DNA of 64,000 nt from Gelatiniphilus marinus (GTDB taxonomy: Bacteria; Bacteroidota; Bacteroidia; Flavobacteriales; Flavobacteriaceae). The position numbers and the translations under genes were made by a program. The notes under the pieces were generated by a model. It was not told the DNA's origin and searched no databases. It was given only the letters and a program-made list of their open reading frames with translations. The stretch lies in NCBI RefSeq assembly GCF_042678305.1, contig NZ_JBHUDT010000006.1. The stretch is one strand, 5' to 3'. Every line of letters starts with the position of its first letter. Positions within the stretch are counted from its first letter, which is position 1. This document shows positions 27,504-34,444 of the stretch, piece after piece.

Positions 27504-28160
27504 ATGAAAACGGTATCTAACTGCGTTGAAGATATTTTGATTTCGCAACCTTATTTAGAAGAGGCTTTATCCAGAAACATTATAAATTTTAGCGCCTTAG
27601 CCATTGAGCTAACCAAACCCATTAGCGATATGCTAAAAAAAGATGTAAAACCCGGTGCTATTATGATGGCGTTAAGGCGTTACAACCCGCCCGTAACCTT
27701 ATCGAATTCGGTAAAAATGAAACGTATGCTGCAGCACCTTGGCGATATAACGGTGCGCTCTAATTTAACCGATTTTACAGTAAAAAACTCGAACAGCCTA
27801 ATACACAATCACGCTAAAGTACTGGAGAAAATAGATGATGAGTCTAAACTGTTTTACACCTTTACCCGAGGCATCCACGAAAGCAATATGATTATTTCAA
27901 GCAGTTTAAAAGATTATATTACCACACATTTAAAGCACGAAACCTTTCTTGCGGTACAAGACAACTTAACGGCAATAACCATAAACCTGCCGCAAGACAA
28001 CTCGAAAGTTGCCGGACTGTATTATCATTTTTTTAAACGATTAGCCTGGGAAGGTGTTGTGCTTTACGAGGTGCTTTCTACAACAAACGAGTTTACCATA
28101 TTGGTAGAAGATCAATATGTTGACAAAGCGTTTACGGCCATTAAAAGGGTAAAAAACTAA
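27504..28160 (+). CDS. Orphan ACT-domain-like protein divergent from aspartate kinase
   Basis: A 218-residue cytosolic protein with no catalytic domain recognised. The N-terminal part looks helical and possibly DNA-binding or dimerising (CVEDILISQPYLEEALSRNIINFSALA). The C-terminal 60 residues (AGLYYHFFKRLAWEGVVLYE then VLSTTNEFTILVEDQYVDKA) resemble the ACT domains of aspartate kinases, where such a pattern binds amino acids. The gene is divergent from lysC, so I infer a role in sensing an amino acid or regulating that pathway. Related proteins are, from memory, annotated hypothetical or aspartate-kinase-like. Confidence that it is a real gene is high; its function is open. Confidence 0.75.
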   Translation: MKTVSNCVEDILISQPYLEEALSRNIINFSALAIELTKPISDMLKKDVKPGAIMMALRRYNPPVTLSNSVKMKRMLQHLGDITVRSNLTDFTVKNSNSLIHNHAKVLEKIDDESKLFYTFTRGIHESNMIISSSLKDYITTHLKHETFLAVQDNLTAITINLPQDNSKVAGLYYHFFKRLAWEGVVLYEVLSTTNEFTILVEDQYVDKAFTAIKRVKN

Positions 28161-28487
28161 AAAGCAAATTAAAACACGTTGGCAAAACGGGTTTTTGGCA
28201 TTATCTTGTTTTTTTAAGTAAGCGTAAAACATCGGGCTTTTCAAACAAAATGGTTTTGTACAAAACCATTTTGTGAGCAGTTTGCACTTTATGGTTTAAA
28301 AAGATGTGACGGTCTGAAAAGTAATTTATAGAGTGATATTGGTCGCAGTCGAAATATCTAATATAACTGATACATAGATTACTCGACTGCGCCCAGAATA
28401 ACAAACTACTTTTATTTTGCCTTTTTATAAAACCTCGTTTTACGGTTATTTGAAGCAGCTAAAGGCAAGCCATGTAAAAGCCTAAAT
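28161..28487. other. 327-base gap with two inverted repeats, no gene
   Basis: Lies between the converging ACT-like and usp genes. It holds a 30-bp perfect palindrome (28245-28274) and a CGCAGTCGA / TCGACTGCG inverted repeat (28344-28352 and 28383-28391). I see no coding potential or RNA gene. Confidence 0.6.
28245..28274. repeat. 30-bp perfect palindrome
   Basis: The left half is ACAAAATGGTTTTGT, mirrored exactly. It is AT-rich with central GTAC. It may act as a bidirectional terminator core or a binding site. Confidence 0.6.
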
Positions 28488-29630
28488 TTAAGCAGTATAG
28501 TGCTTTGTAATTTTCTGCTCGATTGTGTCATCCCAGATCCTGGTCAATATATTTTTTGCCATACGGGAATAATATTTAGCCTTTTCTTTATTGTCTAGAA
28601 TTTTAAAAACATGGGCCAGCTTGTACATTGAAGGAATATGCATACTGTTAATTTCCAAGCAAATTAAATATTTGGCAATAGCTTCTTGGTAAGAGCCACT
28701 TTTAACCAAGGTATTGGCTTGCTTAAAATAGTCTTCAATTTCTTTTACTTCATTGTCGTATTTTAAATCTAAAATATCTGCTGTTCTGGTTGTTATAAAA
28801 GAGCAGGGTACTTTGCGGGTAACTTTCTCTGTTACGCTACCCATAACAAATCTATTTAAACCGGATCTGCCGTGTGTCCCCATAATTAACAAATCATAAT
28901 TGTCTTCTTTAATGGTTCGCAATATTTGCTCGTGGGCCAATCCGTCTTTAATTTTTATGCTATAGTTTACATCTTGCAGATCGAAATCTTTAATAAATGT
29001 ATCTAATTCGGTTTCAATATCCTTTAGCCTTTTGGCGTTTTCCTTTTCGGCTTCATCCTTAAACCTTACCGATAAACTGGAAAACTTTTCATAAACGCCT
29101 AAAATGGTTAAACTGGCATTAAAAAACTTAGCCAGTAAAATGGCATTGTTAAGCGCATAAACAGAGTGTTTAGAAAAATCTACCGGACACAATATATGGT
29201 CTAGCTTGTTTGTTTTATCAGATTTAACAACCCATACAGGTATATTGGATTGCCTCATTACTTTTTCGGTAGTACTGCCGCGTTTAAATTCTTCTTTTTT
29301 TTCCTTACTGCCCGACCCCATAAGAATAAGATTTACGGCTTCTTTGTCGGCTATTTTAAGAATATGGTTTACAGCATTGCCGTTCTCTATTACTTGTTTG
29401 CTTACTTTTAAGCCTTCTTTTTTAAACAGCTCTTGTATTTCATTTAACGCATCCGATACGTTGCCGGTTACCACATGCCTAATGGCAGGATCTAGACCTT
29501 CTTCTGGGAGCACATGCAATATGATTACTTCGGAATTACCCAAATTCGCGATTTTTATTGCGGTATCTATTTGCTCTTTCGAGTCGATGTTAACATCAAT
29601 TGGAACCAATATTTTTTCTAGTAGTTTCAT
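28488..29630 (-). CDS. Double universal stress protein with C-terminal TPR-like segment
   Basis: Tandem Usp domains in 380 residues. The first (about 1-138) starts KILVPIDVNID and has LILMGSGSKEKKEEFKRGST. The second (about 145-280) starts HILCPVDFSKHS and has the full ATP-binding pattern MGTHGRSGLNRFVMGSVTEK. About 90 residues follow with two TPR-like helical pairs (DYFKQANTLVKSGSYQEAIA, KLAHVFKILDNKEKAKYYSR), an uncommon addition suggesting partner binding. UspA proteins aid survival in stress or starvation; the exact trigger here is unknown. Upstream is a 534-base gap on the minus-strand side. Confidence 0.9.
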   Translation of the reverse strand: MKLLEKILVPIDVNIDSKEQIDTAIKIANLGNSEVIILHVLPEEGLDPAIRHVVTGNVSDALNEIQELFKKEGLKVSKQVIENGNAVNHILKIADKEAVNLILMGSGSKEKKEEFKRGSTTEKVMRQSNIPVWVVKSDKTNKLDHILCPVDFSKHSVYALNNAILLAKFFNASLTILGVYEKFSSLSVRFKDEAEKENAKRLKDIETELDTFIKDFDLQDVNYSIKIKDGLAHEQILRTIKEDNYDLLIMGTHGRSGLNRFVMGSVTEKVTRKVPCSFITTRTADILDLKYDNEVKEIEDYFKQANTLVKSGSYQEAIAKYLICLEINSMHIPSMYKLAHVFKILDNKEKAKYYSRMAKNILTRIWDDTIEQKITKHYTA

Positions 29631-30164
29631 GTTATTCGGTTTAAAAATTATTGACTAATTATTATAAATCCCATAACTTAAACCGCTATGGCATTAAGAT
29701 ATGGAATAACTAAAAATGTAAAAAAATTACACAACTTTTGTAAAACAAATACAAATATAATGAATATATAAGTCTAAAAGCCTGTTCTTAATACCTATGT
29801 TTTTTTCTTTGGCATACAAGTGCCTAAAAAACAATTGAGCGGCTTTATTTAAGCTATTTGCCTGTTATATGCTCTAGGTACAAAATACAAAAAAATACTG
29901 TCTTTTGCAAAGTTTTAAACCTACAAAAGGCAAACGCTTTAGCTCTTTTTTTAGGGGGTTGTATTTTTTATTATTCAGGTTAATTAATGCCATAAACCAA
30001 CCTGGTTTTGTTTTAATAAAGTTAGTGCCTATTTTAGCCATAAGCCTTCCATCAAATAAACACATACAATAAATTTTATACTACAAAGCATGGTATTAAG
30101 AAGCCGTTCAACAACAAGCTTATTAATACCATGCTTATTTTAAAACTACTTTTAATACCTTACG
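29631..30164. other. 534-base gap, no convincing gene
   Basis: Between usp and the cupredoxin-like gene. It holds the usp upstream region (a TATATTTG box on the minus strand at 29752-29759, about 120 bases before the usp ATG) and an inverted repeat at 30086-30136. A 63-codon minus-strand frame at 29874-30065 (MCLFDGRLMAKIGT...) has no family resemblance and is doubtful. Confidence 0.55.
30086..30136 (-). terminator. Inverted repeat downstream of the cupredoxin-like gene
   Basis: AAGCATGGTATTAA (30086-30099) pairs perfectly with 30123-30136 across a 23-base loop. It lies 29 bases after the stop of the gene at 30165. No strong T run follows, so terminator assignment is tentative. Confidence 0.5.
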
Positions 30165-30560
30165 TTACTTAACCGTTAATGTATATTCTGGTGTTTTATT
30201 AAAAGGGCAGAAATATTTATACGTTCCTTTGTTAAGCGTTACGGCTTTTGTAGATTCAGTTTTACCATGCTTTACCATTTGCAAGACATAAGCATCTGCA
30301 ATATGGTTTTCAGGTTTAGAGCCATCTTTACCAGCTTCAATTAAAACCAAACCAACTTCTGGAGCTGCATTGTTATTTGATACTTTAAAAATATAAGTCC
30401 CCTCTTTTAGGGTTAATTTCTTCTGTGTAAACTCACCTTTTGTTTGCTCTAACGATACTGTTTTTACAGCATCGGTTTTCGTCATTTTTTCTTGCGCAGT
30501 AGCAGTTAATGTAAAGGCTACTAAAAACAATCCTACTATTAAATTTTTCATGGTTTTCAT
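30165..30560 (-). CDS. Secreted cupredoxin-like protein with an incomplete copper site
   Basis: A 131-residue exported protein (signal peptide MKNLIVGLFLVAFTLTATAQ) with a cupredoxin beta-sandwich: KKLTLKEGTYIFKVSNNN as the early strands and LNKGTYKYFCPFNKTPEYTL at the end. Type 1 copper sites have C..H..M near the C-terminus. Here the Cys is present but the usual His and Met are not; the segment reads CPFNKTPEYTL. It may bind metal differently or be a structural cupredoxin domain. The alternative ATG three codons later is equally possible. It follows a 437-base repeat-filled upstream region. Confidence 0.8.
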   Translation of the reverse strand: MKTMKNLIVGLFLVAFTLTATAQEKMTKTDAVKTVSLEQTKGEFTQKKLTLKEGTYIFKVSNNNAAPEVGLVLIEAGKDGSKPENHIADAYVLQMVKHGKTESTKAVTLNKGTYKYFCPFNKTPEYTLTVK

Positions 30561-30997
30561 TTTTATTCTATTTTGGTTTTACTGTTTATTTTTTTATTTG
30601 GGCGTTACCCCGCACTTCGACTCCGCTCAGCGACCAATGGGGTCGGGCTTTCGGCAGTCGCTCCCTCCTGCGTCGGGGAGCTTCAACAAATGCCTCAATC
30701 CCTAACGCAGACTTCACGTTTTTCAATTCAACTTTAATATTCAAATTGAAATCCTTAACAATTTTTAAGCCCCTATATTTTAATTATTAGTTAACGTGAG
30801 TTCGACATATTTATAGCTCATAATCAGTAGGTTGTAAATTTACAAAGTTAAAACCATGTCATTCAGACCAAGAATGAGGAAGAATCTCTATTGAATGAGA
30901 TTTATCGTCGCTCGTTCCTCACTCTGTCGAAATAACAAACAACTAAAAAACAACAAACTAAAGCATATAATTATAAAAATTTTAAATCGAACTCACG
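30561..30997. other. 437-base upstream region made mostly of repeats
   Basis: Holds the inverted GCGTTAGGGATTG repeat (30600-30720) and most of MITE copy B (30792-31000), with about 70 AT-rich bases between. No gene is seen. The promoter of the cupredoxin-like gene must lie here, possibly within or next to the repeat. Confidence 0.65.
30600..30720 (-). repeat. GCGTTAGGGATTG repeat family, copy 2 (inverted)
   Basis: Reads GGGCGTTACCCC at the left and CAATCCCTAACGC at the right. On the minus strand it matches copy 1 at GCGTTAGGGATTGAGGCA, then the AGCGACTGCCGAAAGCCC block, and ends GGTAACGCCC. The centre differs from copy 1. Confidence 0.75.
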
Positions 30998-31000
30998 TTA
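30792..31000 (-). mobile_element. MITE-like element, copy B, inverted relative to copy A
   Basis: 209 bases bounded by perfect 14-bp terminal inverted repeats TAACGTGAGTTCGA (30792-30805) and its complement (30987-31000). It is very similar to copy A along the whole length when inverted. Its right end overlaps the TAA stop of the AhpD-like gene. It has no transposase, so it would need one in trans. Confidence 0.85.
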
Positions 31001-31558
31001 GTTAGCAGTTACTTTAAATTTTCCAGCCTCAACACTAGGGAAATCCACTTCAGTTTCCGCAATGTGGTTTACATAATTTGTTAAAGTATTGGCCACTACG
31101 TTTAACACAATTTCTAAAATATCAGCGTCGTTATAGCCAGCTTCTTTTACCGATTTTATAGCTTCAGTTGAAACTTGCCCTCTATTTTTTGTTACATTTT
31201 GTGCAAATTGCAAACCAGCTTGAGTTTTTGCATCGGCGGCAATTGCTTGTCTGTTTTGCTCGGTTTCTTCAATGCTTAAACCATTCATTTTTCCAATGGC
31301 GGTGTGTGCAGATAAGCAATAGTTACAAGCATTTTCTTCGGCAATTGCTAATGCTAATTGTTCTCTAAATTTGTTGCTAAAGTTGCCACTTGCAGTTAAC
31401 TCGCCTAAACTTAAATAGGTTTGCAATGTTGCAGGCGAGTTGCCAAATACTTTAATTAAGTTTGGAATAAATCCTAACTTGTTTTGTACGGCGTTAAATA
31501 ATTCTTTTGATTTTCCTGTTGTTGTTTCCGGGTTTAATGTTTCAATTCTTGTGCTCAT
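30998..31558 (-). CDS. Carboxymuconolactone decarboxylase / AhpD-like peroxidase-related protein
   Basis: 186 residues from the ATG at 31558 (MSTRIETLNP). The AhpD-type redox signature EENACNYCLSAH has C78, C81 and H85, with the helical frame AIAEENACNYC typical of alkylhydroperoxidase-D-like proteins that reduce peroxides through the CxxC pair. Upstream are a 35-residue Cys4 protein and an AraC regulator on the same strand, suggesting a small stress-response unit. The stop codon TAA is formed by the last three bases of MITE copy B, so the original C-terminus may have been slightly different. Confidence 0.88.
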   Translation of the reverse strand: MSTRIETLNPETTTGKSKELFNAVQNKLGFIPNLIKVFGNSPATLQTYLSLGELTASGNFSNKFREQLALAIAEENACNYCLSAHTAIGKMNGLSIEETEQNRQAIAADAKTQAGLQFAQNVTKNRGQVSTEAIKSVKEAGYNDADILEIVLNVVANTLTNYVNHIAETEVDFPSVEAGKFKVTAN

Positions 31559-31576
31559 AATATTCAATTATTTATT

Positions 31577-31607
31577 TGTCATTCCCTCGAAAGAGGGAAT
31601 CTCGTTA
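31577..31607. repeat. GTCATTCC hairpin repeat
   Basis: GTCATTCCCTCGAAAGAGGGAATCTC: a short hairpin with arms ATTCCCTC and GAGGGAAT. The same pattern occurs at 42737, 47949 and 51426. It lies in the gap before the AhpD-like gene. Confidence 0.6.
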
Positions 31608-31618
31608 ATTTTTTATTG

Positions 31619-31726
31619 TTATTTACTTGTGTTTTTACATTCGCATAATTGGCGTTCTGGATAATTCTCATCATATTCTTGATAGCCCCAGCAATTAGGG
31701 CATTGCGTGTTTTCTATTGTATTCAT
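31619..31726 (-). CDS. 35-residue Cys4 microprotein next to the AhpD-like gene
   Basis: A short frame from the ATG at 31726: MNTIENTQCPNCWGYQEYDE...LCECKNTSK. It has four cysteines (C9, C12, C28, C30) in a CPNC/CEC arrangement likely to bind zinc or iron, and the CPNCWGYQEYD motif which I recall as conserved in flavobacterial small proteins. It ends 60 bases before the AhpD-like gene. Real gene likely; function unknown. It is too short for most gene finders. Confidence 0.65.
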   Translation of the reverse strand: MNTIENTQCPNCWGYQEYDENYPERQLCECKNTSK

Positions 31727-31938
31727 AATTGTTTCTTTTTAATTACAATGCAAATATGCGACGGATAGTAAAGTGAAAAAATGGACAAAAGTTCCTAATG
31801 ATTGGATTGGTAATTTTTAAATGTCATTTAAAGGAAAAAAGTGAGCCTATGCTGAAACGCAGTCGAAAACATGGCAATCTCATTTTATGAAACAGATTGC
31901 CACATCTTGTTTGAAAAAAAACAAGATTCGCAATAACG

Positions 31939-32781
31939 TTAATAGTCTTTTTTAAATTGAAGTGGCGATTTTGCAGTCGCTTTTTTAAAGAATCTGGTAA
32001 AATAAGCCGCATCGTTAAAACCCAAACCGTAGGCGATTTGTTTTACAGATTGATTACTGTAAATTAACTGGCGTTTTGCCTCTAAAACAATTCGGTTTTT
32101 TATAAAACTGCTTGGTGTTTGCGAACCCGTTTTTTGAAAATTTTTGGTTAACGATTTTGGCGAAATCCCCAAACGATTTGCATAATCTGTAACAGAATGT
32201 AGGGTTTTAAAATTCTGCTCAACCAGTAAACTAAAATCTTTAAAAAGCTTGGTTTCAGTATCGTCTTTTATAACATGATGCTCTTTTTTTACGCGTACCG
32301 AAAGAATAATGAATTGTTTTAAATACGCCTGAAGCATATCGTATTGCGCAGTTGCTTCCTCTTTCTTAAACTCATCAATTAAACTTTCTAAAATGAAGTT
32401 TAATTTTTTGGTATCGCTTTTAGAAGGTTTTACAAATGGCGTTTCGTATATATTATTAAAAAGCACACCATTGCAGGCCACTTCTTTATCGTGCGCTTGG
32501 ATGCAGTAAAAATCGCGAACAAAATTAAGTTTGTAAGCTTCTTTAATTTTTTCTGATTCAACTGAAAATACTTGTCCCGGCGATAAAAAGAATAGCACAT
32601 TATCATTAAAGGCATAACTTTCAAAATCGATATTATAAACTCCTCTTCCTTGTTTAATCCAATAGATATTATAAGCATCAATTTGTTCGGGTTTATTAAA
32701 TACACAAGCTTTTTCAAATTGAACTACGCTTAACGAAAAAATGTCTTTAAAGGAATAGGTTGAAATATCTTGAACTGCCAT
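31939..32781 (-). CDS. AraC-family transcriptional regulator
   Basis: 280-residue regulator. An N-terminal cupin-like sensing domain covers about residues 1-150 (YNIYWIKQGRGVYNIDFES, LFFLSPGQVFSVE). A C-terminal double helix-turn-helix covers about 180-280 (DYANRLGISPKSLTKNFQKT, SVKQIAYGLGFNDAAYFTRF, FKKATAKSPLQFKK). It is on the same strand as, and upstream of, the microprotein and AhpD-like gene, so it may control them, though this is inference. A TAATTTTG box lies four bases before its ATG, suggesting a leaderless transcript. Confidence 0.93.
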   Translation of the reverse strand: MAVQDISTYSFKDIFSLSVVQFEKACVFNKPEQIDAYNIYWIKQGRGVYNIDFESYAFNDNVLFFLSPGQVFSVESEKIKEAYKLNFVRDFYCIQAHDKEVACNGVLFNNIYETPFVKPSKSDTKKLNFILESLIDEFKKEEATAQYDMLQAYLKQFIILSVRVKKEHHVIKDDTETKLFKDFSLLVEQNFKTLHSVTDYANRLGISPKSLTKNFQKTGSQTPSSFIKNRIVLEAKRQLIYSNQSVKQIAYGLGFNDAAYFTRFFKKATAKSPLQFKKDY

Positions 32782-32785
32782 ACAT

Positions 32786-32793
32786 CAAAATTA
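32786..32793 (-). promoter_or_regulatory. -7 promoter box 4 bases before the AraC gene
   Basis: TAATTTTG on the minus strand, then four bases, then the ATG at 32781. No -33 TTG at the expected distance. Confidence 0.4.
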
Positions 32794-32985
32794 ATTGGAT
32801 GTGGCTTTAGTCGTAAAAGTTTTAATATTTAACACAAAAAATGTAATTAATGCGGGTTGCACCCAACCCAAATTTAAATTGGCCAACGGCATAAGTTGTT
32901 TTAAATTAAATAACAAACCCAAAAAACCAGCAAATAATGCAAATCCAAACACAAAGGTTAGCCTCGTTTTATTTGTTCCTTGCAT
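32791..32985 (-). CDS. Small membrane protein, two predicted helices
   Basis: 64 residues from the ATG at 32985: MQGTNKTRLTFVFGFALFAG with two hydrophobic helices (about 8-28 and 40-58) and a basic N-terminus. No family is recognised. It ends only 10 bases before the AraC start and may be cotranscribed with it. The TTG at 32997 would add four residues. The opposite strand is also open here but does not give a membrane-like protein. Moderate confidence that it is a gene. Confidence 0.5.
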   Translation of the reverse strand: MQGTNKTRLTFVFGFALFAGFLGLLFNLKQLMPLANLNLGWVQPALITFFVLNIKTFTTKATSN

Positions 32986-32992
32986 ATCTTTG
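32985..32992 (+). promoter_or_regulatory. -7 promoter box for the alpha/beta hydrolase
   Basis: TATCTTTG on the plus strand, 17 bases before the ATG at 33010. It overlaps the start of the small membrane gene on the other strand. No clear -33 TTG. Confidence 0.4.
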
Positions 32993-33009
32993 CACAAAAG
33001 AGTTTAAAA

Positions 33010-33786
33010 ATGATTTTACAACACAAAGGGATTCCTGTTTTTTTTACAGATTCTGGTAAAGGGCCAGCACTTGTTATGCTTCACGGGTTTTTAGAAAACT
33101 CGAACATGTGGAACCCTTTTCTGCCAGAATTAACCCAAAAAAACCGAGTGATCCGCATCGATTTATTGGGCCACGGGCAAACAGGTTGTTTGGGGTATAT
33201 ACATTCCATGCAACTTATGGCTAGTGCTGTTAAAGCCGTTTTAAATCATTTAAAAATTAAACAATCTACATTTATTGGGCATTCTATGGGCGGTTATGTG
33301 GCACTCGCTTTCGCGGAAAGAAACCCAGATGCCGTAACGGGCTTATGTTTAATGAATTCTACCGCCGAAGCAGATTCAAAAGAGAAAAAAGAAAATAGAG
33401 ATCGAGCCGTAATCGCTGTTAAACAAAACCATAAAACGTTTATTAGAATTGCTGTCCAGAATTTATTCAGCCCAAAAAACAGAAGCGTTTTTGCCAAAGC
33501 CATAGAACAAATCGTTGCAGAAGCTTTGCAAACGCCATTGCAGGGTATTGTTGCCGCATTAGAAGGCATGAAAACAAGACCGAACAGAGAGGCCGTTTTA
33601 AGCAGCAAACAGTTTAAAGCAATGATGATTATTAGTAAAGAAGACCCTGTTTTAGAGCATAGCGCATTACTATTACAAGCTAAAAAAGCAAATGCAAAAG
33701 TGGTTGAATTTCCAGACGGGCACATGTGCCATATCGAAAATAAAGACGATTTCTTACACAGTATTATGTATTTCATCGAAAATTAA
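33010..33786 (+). CDS. Alpha/beta hydrolase
   Basis: 258 residues. Canonical fold: oxyanion region LVMLHGFLENSNMW, nucleophile elbow GHSMGGYVALAF (Ser about residue 96), acid in IISKEDPVLEH and catalytic His in FPDGHMCHIEN. Close relatives act as esterases, C-C hydrolases or lipases; no substrate can be named. The ATG at 33010 is preferred over the upstream TTG at 32980 because the -7 box precedes it and homologues start at such a position. Confidence 0.9.
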   Translation: MILQHKGIPVFFTDSGKGPALVMLHGFLENSNMWNPFLPELTQKNRVIRIDLLGHGQTGCLGYIHSMQLMASAVKAVLNHLKIKQSTFIGHSMGGYVALAFAERNPDAVTGLCLMNSTAEADSKEKKENRDRAVIAVKQNHKTFIRIAVQNLFSPKNRSVFAKAIEQIVAEALQTPLQGIVAALEGMKTRPNREAVLSSKQFKAMMIISKEDPVLEHSALLLQAKKANAKVVEFPDGHMCHIENKDDFLHSIMYFIEN

Positions 33787-33846
33787 CATCGTTTTATCGT
33801 TATTATTGATTTTTTTACTTAAGTTTATTGCCCAAATGCTTGTCCC

Positions 33847-34113
33847 ATGAAAAAAACTACCAACAAACCTACTTTTATCCCAAAAATGTACTGCAACCTT
33901 TTTGGGCACGATTACCAAGTAACAAAAAAAGTAACCTACCACGTAAAAGAGTACACCTGCAAACATTGTAAAAAAGAGTTAACAACCAACAGCAACGGAG
34001 ATTTAATCGAGCTTACCCCAAAATTCAGGGAGATAAACACTATTTTAAGTCGCATACACGCCTCAAGAACCCAACGTTTAAAGGAAAAATCATTCGCTTC
34101 GTCGATTTATTAA
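33847..34113 (+). CDS. Small Cys/His-rich protein, tandem copy 1
   Basis: 88 residues with MYCNLFGHDYQVTKKVTYHV, then VKEYTCKHCKKELTT, then LTPKFREINTILSRIH. The Cys/His set (C..FGHD...H..KEYTCKHC) suggests a small zinc ribbon. A paralogue follows at 34196. The internal Met at 33886 lines up with the paralogue's start and may be the true one. Family function unknown; I recall similar flavobacterial hypothetical proteins. Confidence 0.75.
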   Translation: MKKTTNKPTFIPKMYCNLFGHDYQVTKKVTYHVKEYTCKHCKKELTTNSNGDLIELTPKFREINTILSRIHASRTQRLKEKSFASSIY

Positions 34114-34195
34114 AAGAGCCTCGACAACTTTAACGGTTTTTTTAATATATTTAAAGTCTATCCCTAAAATAGTATTGATTAATAGTTAAAGTTTT

Positions 34196-34444
34196 ATGAA
34201 AAACATGCATTGCAAGATGTTTGGGCATGATTTACATATATCTCGAGATGTTACCCATCATGTTAAAGAATATGCCTGCAAATATTGCCAAAAAGAATTT
34301 ACAACCAGCAGTTCTGGTAATTTAACACACCTTACGCCTAAATACAGAGAGATTAATAGCGTTTTAGAGTACATTCACAAAAAACGTATTTCTAAAACCA
34401 ATCGTAAAAAGCTTAATCCTGACTTACTGGTTTTTAAGCATTAA
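34196..34444 (+). CDS. Small Cys/His-rich protein, tandem copy 2
   Basis: 82 residues: MKNMHCKMFGHDLHISRDVT, VKEYACKYCQKEFTTSSSG, LTPKYREINSVLEYIHKKR. Clear paralogue of the gene at 33847, with the same C..GHD..H..C..C pattern and helical tail. Its last 11 bases overlap the 3' end of thiL on the other strand. The copies have diverged, so the duplication is old. Function unknown. Confidence 0.75.
   Translation: MKNMHCKMFGHDLHISRDVTHHVKEYACKYCQKEFTTSSSGNLTHLTPKYREINSVLEYIHKKRISKTNRKKLNPDLLVFKH

Noticed and set aside
29206..29658. 150-codon frame antisense to the usp gene
   Set aside because: Shadow frame without motifs; the Usp domains fix the coding strand.
29874..30065. 63-codon minus-strand frame in the usp upstream gap
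   Set aside because: No family resemblance and basic, atypical composition; kept only as a doubtful frame.
33294..33776. 160-codon frame antisense to the alpha/beta hydrolase
   Set aside because: Shadow of a well-supported gene; hydrophobic and Ser/Cys-rich with no motif.
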